Origin: Camillea tinctor
Taxonomy: Eukaryota > Ascomycota > Sordariomycetes > Xylariales > Xylariaceae
DNA length: 64,000 nucleotides
Assembly (NCBI GenBank): GCA_022578605.1
Contig: MU394072.1
Coordinates: 62,001-126,000 of the forward strand
Direction of reading: 5' to 3'
The notes under the pieces were generated by a model that searched no databases, was not told where the DNA came from, and saw only the letters and a list, made by a program, of their open reading frames with translations. Position numbers and translations under genes: made by a program. The number at the start of each line of letters is the position of its first letter. Within the stretch, counting starts at the first letter, position 1. Positions 57,001 through 64,000 of this stretch are shown one piece after another.

Positions 57001-60000
57001 GCTGATGGATCCATAGGTTGCTTGGGACCTGCACCTTCTTCCTCATCATCATCACTCTCATCCAAGCCATATGTTGTGAAATGCTCCACCGAGAACGTCC
57101 ATTCGCCGGTCTCCGGGTTGTACTTCTCAAACTTGGTGTCGGGAATTCTCTTGAGCCGTTCGATATGTTTGGTGACCGAAATCGGCTTACCCGATCTCGA
57201 AGCACGGGGCCAGGCATTCTCTAGGTTAATTAGGGATGGCACGTTGAACCCTTTACCGACTGCTGGCTTTTTAGCAGGGTTGGGGTAGACTGTTGCTGAA
57301 CGAGGCTCTAGGATAACAATGCCATCAAAAATAGTATCGAGATCGATGGATGTTAGATCCACGGGCACCTTGAATTTGACATAGCCAATGTTCTCGCGTC
57401 CCACGGTGAAGTTTGCAACCTTCTGGCGCTGGACCCTGTTCATATCTTGGATTTCCTCCTTGGTCGGTGACATCCAGTACTCGCCAGGCTCTCCGTCAGA
57501 TGATGCAGCTGCTGCGTTCCGAGCCGGAGGCGACATAGCGTGTTCCTCGTGGACGATGGCCAGTTCATTACCCTTCACCTGTTCCATTTCTGGTGTAGAA
57601 GCGAGACTAGATTTAGTCCCATTCGCACCATTGGTGGATTTCGGTCGAACGTAGCCCAGCTGTTCTGCGCTTGGAGTAGAAGCACTTGACCCGTTAGCAT
57701 TTTCACCATTCTCGATTGCCTCCACATTGCTCGTATCGAAGCTGACTCGCTTAGCGAGCTTTCGGGAGCCATTTGGGGTATCATCCAAAGCTTTATCCTT
57801 GGTGGGGGAGGAGAACAGGTCACTTCGTAGGTCTTTATTGATAACCAACTTCTTTACACTATTGCCGCCGAAACCCCTTGGTCCAGAGCTAGCCGAGAAA
57901 GCACCCGGGGCCAACAGACTATCTTCAATGTTGAAGTTGCGTCGGAGATTACTTGTTGAGACACTCTTGCCAAGGCTGCGCGATAGACTGCCACCAAGTA
58001 AACTCTGTGATAGAGCACCAGGAGTACTTGTCGAACTTGAGGGACTGTTTGGTGTTCCATACGTGCTGTAAGAGAAACCATATCCACGCTTTTGTGGGGT
58101 CACAAAACGAGCGGCAGAAGAGGGATTGAGCTTATAGTAAGGGAGTATCGACGGCTTCCGTGACTGCTTCTTGTTCAATGGCGTTGCGAGGGGACCAGGG
58201 TTAGAGATATCGTTGTTGCCGAGGTTGCCAAAGAGGGAACCATACGCTGTGGGGTCGTTGATGCTTGCTGTCAGCGACTGAAGAGATTGGTTGTTCTGAG
58301 AGGCGCCGAATAGAGAGCTTCCCATTGTGTTGTTCTGGGGTTGTTGCTGCATCGAAGAGCCAAACAGAGAGCCTTGCGGTTGGTTATTCTGACCACCGAA
58401 AAGACCTGTACCGGTCGACTGTGTAGAGTTCCCAAAAAGTGTTGGTTTTTGCTGATTGTTCTGACCGAGAGAGCCAAACAAACCGGAACTTTGCTGGCCT
58501 TGTTGCTGCTGGTTCTGGTTGTTCTGCCCCAGGCCCCCAAAGAGACCGCCACCCGTGTTGGTATTTTGGGCTGTTCCCGTATTGCCAAACAGTCCAGTAC
58601 CGGTTGCCGGCTTGTTTCCGAAGAGGCCAGAACCAGTCTGCTGGGTATTGGGTTGCCCGAAAGTGTTTGAGTTAGCAGTCGATCCACCAAATAGCCCAGT
58701 GCCAGTTGCGCCAGTGTTGTTGGTATTCCCAAATAGACCTGTGCCGGCTGGTTTATTCTGAGTGTTTCCGAACAGGCCAGATCCAGTCTGTTGCTGTTGG
58801 TTCTGCGCACCAAAGCCGCCGCCGCCGCCGAAACCGCCCGTGTTTTGCTGAGGCGGGTTGCCGAATAAACCGCCACTAGCAGTCTGGCCGGGGGTGGCAT
58901 TGTTCGTGTTGCCAAAGAGACCACCACCACCTGTGCCCGTATTGGTATTGGTTCCAAAGCCGCCCGTAGTGCCACCAAAACCACCACCGGTGTTGTTGTT
59001 AGTGCCGGTGTTTCCAAATAGGCCCGTACCTGCTGGCTTGTTCTGAGTATTTCCAAACAAGCCGCCCCCGGTGTTAGTGTTGTTCGCAGTTCCGAACGCC
59101 CCAGTCGCAGTGTTCCCGGTACTACCAAAGCCTCCAGAACCAAACATGCCACCTCCACTTGACTGTGCAGGTTGCGGGGTTGAGGTGCTCCCGAACAGAC
59201 CACCGGTTGCGGCAGGCTTGTTGCCGAATAGCCCGCCGGTGGCTCCGGTATTAGTAGCACCGGAACCGAATCCACCTGCCGTGTTGGTCTGACCGAACGA
59301 CCCAGTTGTGGACGCAGGGTTGTTGCCAAATAGGCCGGAGCCGGTATTTGTATTCGTATTCGTAGCACCGAAAGCGCCTGTGGATTGGTTGTTTGAACCG
59401 AAGCCACCGAAACCGCTGCCAACTCCGAATGTGCTGCCTCCTGCGGCGCCTCCGTAACGGCGGCCAGCCGCATAGTCAGCCAGTCTCAGCTCTTCCGCAG
59501 ACCATTTTTTGTACGGATCTTGAAATAGAATGTTTTGGAAGGAATTCTGGGCTGAAGTGCTGTTATTTTCCTTCTCAACGAAAGGCTGGAAATTAGTCAC
59601 ATTGGCAGTGCCGGGCGGATCGCCAACTTGGCCCAGGGCAGTGCTGGCAGGGTTATTTGCCGTACTACCAAAGCCAAAACCGGAGGTGGTGCCGGTGGTG
59701 TTAGTATTGGAGGTACCACTACCGAAGAGACCACCAGTGGTCCCGGTCGTGGCGGTCCCGAAGGTAGGCTTGTTATTGGTGGCACCGAAAAGGGAGCCAC
59801 CGGTGCCGCCAAAAGGACTCGACGTTGACGCAGTATTAGTGTTGTTGTTTGCGCCAAAGCCACCCCCAAAGCCGCCAGACGTCGTGGTAGATGAGCTGCC
59901 GAACAAACCGCCACCGGCAGACGAGGTGGTACCAAAGCCGCTTGGTTTCGCGCCGAAACCAGAGTTGTTGGATCCAAACCCACCTAGCAAGTATCGTGTC

Positions 60001-60377
60001 AGTATTGATGGGTAAGACCAGCTCGGTTGCGCCTAGAGTGGCGACAGCGGCGATGGAACAAACAAAAGACGGAGGGAGCATACCTGATGTGTTTGAGCCG
60101 AAGGCCGATGTGCCTCCTGCTCCCCCTCCTCCTCCTCCAGAACCAAAGAGGCCTCCACCAGTTGTGTTTGAGGTACCGAAGCCAGAGCCGGGGTTGTTAT
60201 TGTTGTTAGTACCGAAGGCTGGTATAATGTTAGCTATAAACAATTCGTTGGACTCGAGGGAGATTCTCGATACATACCTCCGCCAGTGTTGGAGTTGTTT
60301 CCAAATGCACCGAAAGCACTGGGTGGGTTGGTATTGCCACTACCGAAGCCGCTCCCAAAGCCACCACCGAACGACAT
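54078..60377 (-). CDS. NUP145: Nucleoporin Nup98-Nup96 precursor (Nup145 type), autoproteolytic
   Basis: This precursor yields a GLFG nucleoporin for the permeability barrier and a Nup96/Nup145C scaffold for the Y-complex. There are six exons: 60377-60278, 60218-60084, 59983-56289, 56156-55911, 55856-54243 and 54185-54078, giving 1965 aa with phase kept at every join. Residues 1 to about 640 hold FG/GLFG repeats, interrupted near residue 240 by a GLEBS-like motif (KWSAEELRLADYAAGRRYG) for Gle2 binding. The autopeptidase domain (GEYWMSPTKEEI to TTYGL) has the cleavage motif HF^TT, Phe1047-Thr1048. After a long acidic linker, exon 4 begins WPYKRVTKHLDESD and contains IWHDTMRPTWGPNGTLVF. The Nup96 helical domain fills exon 5, and exon 6 ends with LPLTEDVLLKHSRDLA. 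The third donor (AAG^GTTGGT) is weak, and an unspliced intron there would end translation after two more codons. Confidence 0.95.
56157..56288 (-). other. NUP145: NUP145 intron 3 with in-frame stop (possible retained intron)
   Basis: This 132-nt intron separates the Nup98-like exon from the Nup96-like exons. It has donor GTTGGT, a TACTAAAT branch-like sequence about 20 nt before the acceptor, and acceptor TTCTAG. Reading through the donor adds Val-Gly and then TAA, so retention would give a stand-alone Nup98-type product. Confidence 0.6.
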
Positions 60378-60460
60378 GGTGTCGGTATCGGATGGGATGC
60401 TTCTCTAGATACAGACGAGAAGGCGCGCGGCCGATGAGAGGTACGAGGGTGGCGCGTCTA

Positions 60461-60826
60461 ACGCGTTGATGAGGGTGTAGTAATGAGACGTGACTTAGGT
60501 AGAGGAAGACATGGAAGTAGGCGAATAATGGAGTTGTCGGAGGATGCAGAAGCCGATATCGAGTGGAGGGTAGGTGAAAACACTGATGCGCAAAGGAAGT
60601 GTATTGCCAACAAGGGTCAGACTTTTTTTTTTGCGCGAATGGATACTGAAGATATCTGGGAGGATGGGATGGATGGATGCGATGTAGGCGATAGAGGTTG
60701 AATTAGATGAGAAAAGGGAATATGTTGGTATGCAATGGGAAGATGAAATGAAGAATGGTCAAATGAAGGTATGATAGTAAAAAGGTTCTTTTTTTCTTCT
60801 TCTGCAGGTTGAGAGAAGGGACGCGT
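60461..60826. promoter_or_regulatory. Two ACGCGT (MCB-like) boxes upstream of NUP145
   Basis: ACGCGT occurs at 60461-60466 (84 nt before the NUP145 ATG) and 60821-60826. The first may lie in the leader rather than the promoter. A role in cell-cycle control is inferred from motif identity only. Confidence 0.4.
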
Positions 60827-60869
60827 GCTGGTGAATGCGTAAGTTATGGGTTATGGGATTGAGTAGGTA

Positions 60870-60905
60870 AGGTAGGGAATCAGGTAGGGAATCAGGTAGG
60901 GAATC
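60870..60905 (+). repeat. 12-nt tandem repeat AGGTAGGGAATC x3
   Basis: Three identical copies of AGGTAGGGAATC lie at 60870, 60882 and 60894. It is a short minisatellite in the NUP145/CDC31 intergenic region. Confidence 0.9.
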
Positions 60906-63262
60906 AAGGTAAGGTACCTGTAGCTCCGAGAGGAGAATTGACACGGCTGGCGGAATTTGGGTGGACCAGGAGAAAGGACGGGGGGAGAAAGAGAAAAAAA
61001 AAGAATTCTTCGATACTTGTGCACTCTCAGAATTTCTATCTGTGGTGGGGACCTGGCGCACTTTTGTGGCTGGGCCTAAGAAAAATAAAAATGCAGCCTG
61101 GCCCGTGCTCACACCCCGAATGCAGCTGTTGCAGGCAAGTTAAGGTGGTTCTCCTCCCCCCAAAAAAGGGTATGCACAAAAACGTACAAAATTGGAGTTT
61201 GTACCTTCTCTTCTCATACACTCATGCACTCATACCACCCACTATCACTCAATCACGTACAACAACAGCAATAACAACACTCTCACACACACATAAAATC
61301 ACACCACAATACAACACTCGAGGATTTGCACTGGGCACTTGAGAAAAGTTAGGTAAACCTAGGTAAAATTGTTGTGTAGTCCAAATAGGTCTTGTTATTT
61401 TCTTGTCTTGTCTACACTGGAAACAATCCTAAGTCACAAAGCTTTGTAGATATTCTCTGGCAGTCACCTATCCTCCAGAAGACTGAAGTGAAGAGTAGTG
61501 CAAGTTAGAGTAAAAAGAGAGGATATGGGTAGGCTGTGGGTAGAGGTGATGGCCTATCTTTTATACCATAATCCTTAGCAGTCATACAGCTTCTGTACCA
61601 CCGTTGATTGTTAAGCAAGGCAGATTTGGTGATTGTTGCCTAAGATAAAAAAGAACTTGCGTCAGACTACTGCTTACCTAGGTACCTACTGGACTAAGGT
61701 TTGCCTTATCTGTACGTCATTGGTTCTTGTAGGTAGGTTAATCGTACCTGCCTAGTGTAGTGTAGATAGGAACATACATGCATATCAGTCATCGATATCA
61801 AAGACAAGACATGGACATATAGGCACCCGAAACTAGGTTAGGTTAGTTAGGTAAGCAAAACGAGGGAAACTTTAATTGTTAGGTAGTAAGTCGACCTCAT
61901 GATTTGAATAAATAGTAGTTTTCTCTACCTTCTACCCAAGTCAGCATACCAATGCATTGCCCAGTTGAGACCTGTGCTGTTTTATTTCTCCAGCAAGTAC
62001 TCGAAGTCAATGACTTAGGTTAAAGTTGTCTCTGATATCATTTTCAGGTATGTTTTAGGACTAGCGAGCATATACGTATATCTCATGCATATACTACTAC
62101 ATGTAGAATCTGCATGTTAGTATACTGATGTACATAGGTACAATAGACTTACTAGAGTGACGGGGTTAGATAAACGGAAATAACTTACTCGATTGCCAGC
62201 TGTTAGAGCTGTCGCCTTACAGTTGGCAGAAATATGTCAAGTCACCTTTTGCTCTGTCACGCGCTAGTCGCGACCCCCAAAGTGGCTCCTCAGCAGTCAA
62301 AGTCGCGGTCTAAGGTAGCTCAATCCCTGCAACGCGCCTGTGAAAGAAACCACCAGCCACGCAATTGCGATCCAATAGGATGGAACGTGTGTACGAAAGA
62401 AAACACAAAATCGGTGCACCACCACTATTACTACTACCATCACTATTACCACTACCAAAACCAAACCCCAAATCCACCGTCGCTGATGCTACGGGAAAGA
62501 GAAAAACAGAGAACAAAAGAAAAAGAAGCTATTTATCATCATAATGCTTCTACTACTATAGAAGAGAGAAGGAGAGAAAAAGAAAAGAAGAAGAAAAAGA
62601 AAAAAAGAATAAGAAGAAGAATAAGAGTATTATGGAAATTGCTTCACATACGACAGCTCGTACAACAGCTCTACTCTACAGCTAGACGATCACCTACGAA
62701 TCTGTGCGCAACCCCATCAACCAGCTTCAACTTTACTAAACTTCTTTTTTCTTCTTCTTTTTTTCTCTTTTTTTTTCTCTTTGCACTCCACCCCTTGTCG
62801 AGCGCCAATACCATAACCTACGTAACCTCACCTAAAGAGTTACTCAATTCGTTATTGTTTTTTTTATATAACGAATCTTTTCAATAATCACGAGCGAACC
62901 TTTGCGCCTTTGCGGGTTTTTGTACTGTATAATTGGATATATCACCTTTCTCTCGAACGAACATACGCACGCACGCACCATTCACGCATATATACACACA
63001 CACCACCAGCAAACTACGACTTACATACCTGCATAACCTAACTACCAACCACCTGGTTCCGGTTCTCTTTTAATTCAATCTTCCGCGAAAGCATATCCCA
63101 CTACTACTAACTTCCCATCTTCCACGAGTTGCATACCGCCCGAGTCTCCCTTGGACAAAAGGGAAGATCCATTGCGAAAAGAGAAGACGTAAGAAGAAAA
63201 GAAAAAGAAGAAAAAGAACGCAGCCTTATTCAGAGCTGTGCACTCCCCCCCACCCACCAGAG

Positions 63263-64000
63263 ATGATGGCCTCGGGGATGAATACCTACGCCAGCGGCAG
63301 CATGAACGACTACGCCGGCGCGAATCTACATAACGTCGCCGTCCGTCCCGGCTCGACACGACCCGGATCGCGTTTCGCGCCCCCGACACGGAACCCCGAA
63401 CATGCGGATCCCTGGGAACAGATCAGTGATGAACACAGGAACGAGATCAACGACTGCGTAGGTGGAATCTTGTTATCTACCCACCCCCCTTTCCCCCCTC
63501 TTCCTTTCCCTTCCCATTCTATCTCGTCCTATGCTCCCCCGGATTTCGCGAAGCTTTGCCCCCTTATTGCCCTCTCGCACGGAGCAACCAACCAAGCAAT
63601 CATGCCTCCGAGTTCTTGTATGGTGTGCGCGTGTGTGGGCGCGGGCGTAGGGAGTCCCATACCAGACCAGAGCTTAACTAACACTCGTCGCGTCGCCCGC
63701 AGTTCCATCTCTTCGACATGAACAAAGACGACCACCTCGACTTCTCCGAGTTCCGGTACGCGCTCCAGGCATTGGGCTTCACATCGCTGTCGCGCGGCGA
63801 CCTGATCGCGTCGTTCAAGGCCGCCGCGCGCCCCCGCCCCAACTGGACGCCTCTACCGCACGTGCCTAACCAGCCGCCGCCTTCGAGCGCCCCCGGCGTC
63901 GTCGACCTGCGCCTCTCGCGCGAGGGCTTCCAGGCCATCGCCGCCAAGTACGTCGCCGCGCGCGACCCGCGCGAGGAGCTGCTCAAGACCTTCGCTCTCT
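63263..64000 (+). CDS. CDC31: Centrin Cdc31, 5' part (cut by window end)
   Basis: This is an EF-hand protein of the centrin family, needed for spindle pole body duplication and also found with nuclear pores and TREX-2. Exon 1 is 63263-63457 (65 codons, disordered Ser/Gly/Pro-rich, ending ISDEHRNEINDC). A 245-nt intron (donor GTAGGT, branch TTAACTAAC, acceptor CGCAG) leads to exon 2 from 63703, which is still open at the window end. EF-hand 1 is intact: FHLFDMNKDDHLDFSEFRYALQALGF, with Asp, Asn, Asp, Asp and Glu at ligand positions. The segment where EF-hand 2 belongs lacks a Ca2+-binding loop and contains a Pro-rich stretch (PLPHVPNQPPPSSAPG), then REGFQAIAAKYVAARDPREE, matching the centrin linker before EF-hand 3. 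A second ATG follows the first directly. Confidence 0.88.

Larger units (their letters stand above)
60378..63262. other. Divergent promoter between NUP145 and CDC31
   Basis: No gene was recognised. It holds ACGCGT at 60461-60466 and 60821-60826, a 12-nt tandem repeat at 60870-60905, and TACCTAGGTA at 61675. The last kilobase before CDC31 is AT-rich with long A/G and T runs, probably promoter and leader. A 217-codon plus-strand frame at 62234-62887 encodes His/Tyr- and Lys/Arg-runs and looks non-coding. Confidence 0.6.

Noticed and set aside
58271..59473. 400-codon minus-strand frame inside NUP145
   Set aside because: It is an out-of-frame reading of the FG-repeat exon; the repeat makes stops rare in other frames.
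56280..60377. Treating Nup98 and Nup96 parts as separate genes
   Set aside because: The Nup96 exons lack their own upstream promoter space, and a TTCTAG acceptor leads in frame into WPYKRVTKH; the six-exon model sums to a whole number of codons.
62234..62887. 217-codon plus-strand frame before CDC31
   Set aside because: The translation is runs of His/Tyr, Lys/Arg/Glu and Phe from microsatellite-like DNA, with no domain; it is better read as promoter or leader of CDC31.

Overview
The window is nuclear DNA from a filamentous ascomycete (Pezizomycotina, probably Sordariomycetes; this placement is an inference from gene families and gene style, not a measured result). The evidence is spliceosomal introns of about 50-260 nt with GT(A/G)NGT donors, CTAAC/CTGAC-like branch sites and CAG/TAG acceptors, a DASH-complex Duo1, fungal-type Tvp18, Aim21 and Nup145 genes, pyrimidine-rich leaders, and wide AT-rich intergenic DNA rich in TACC/GGTA words. 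I saw no transposon, CRISPR array, rRNA or convincing tRNA gene.

Layout. 1-5456: a plasma-membrane/vacuolar type Ca2+-ATPase on the minus strand. 5457-14669: 9.2 kb with no recognisable gene. 14670-18147 (minus): a tubulin-tyrosine-ligase (TTL) module and a SurE nucleotidase module, which are the two halves of yeast Pby1, as adjacent genes or as one spliced gene. 19371-20765 (minus): an unrecognised 442-aa basic S/T-P-rich protein, divergent from DUO1 (22325-23215, plus). 23837-25186 (minus): RNase H2 subunit B, divergent from MCM10 (26315-29082, plus). 30523-32311 (minus): a cytochrome P450 with a CYP7/CYP8-like I helix. 34763-35532 (plus): TVP18. 35533-41804: 6.3 kb gene-poor. 41805-44576 (plus): AIM21. 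46346-48685 (minus): an F-box protein. 49955-51920 (plus): a second P450. 52441-52692 (minus): a small Cys-containing protein. 54078-60377 (minus): a six-exon NUP98-NUP96 (Nup145-type) precursor. 63263-64000 (plus): CDC31 centrin, cut by the window end.

Themes. The nine spliced CDS models that lie completely inside the window each sum to a whole number of codons when joined; the PBY1 pair also does so as either two genes or one. Several neighbours serve chromosome duplication and segregation: DUO1 (kinetochore), RNH202 and MCM10 (replication), NUP145 and CDC31 (pore and spindle pole body). Their divergent promoters carry ACGCGT (MluI cell-cycle box) sites, including three within 56 bp between the unknown 442-aa gene and DUO1. 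The two P450s are far apart, belong to different types and have no biosynthetic neighbours, so I do not call a metabolite cluster.

The items most worth following up are the PBY1 fusion/split question, the stop-containing intron in the NUP98-NUP96 gene, the ACGCGT promoter clusters, a 24-bp perfect palindrome behind TVP18, the recurrent TACCTAGGTA palindrome in intergenic DNA, and the unknown 442-aa gene.
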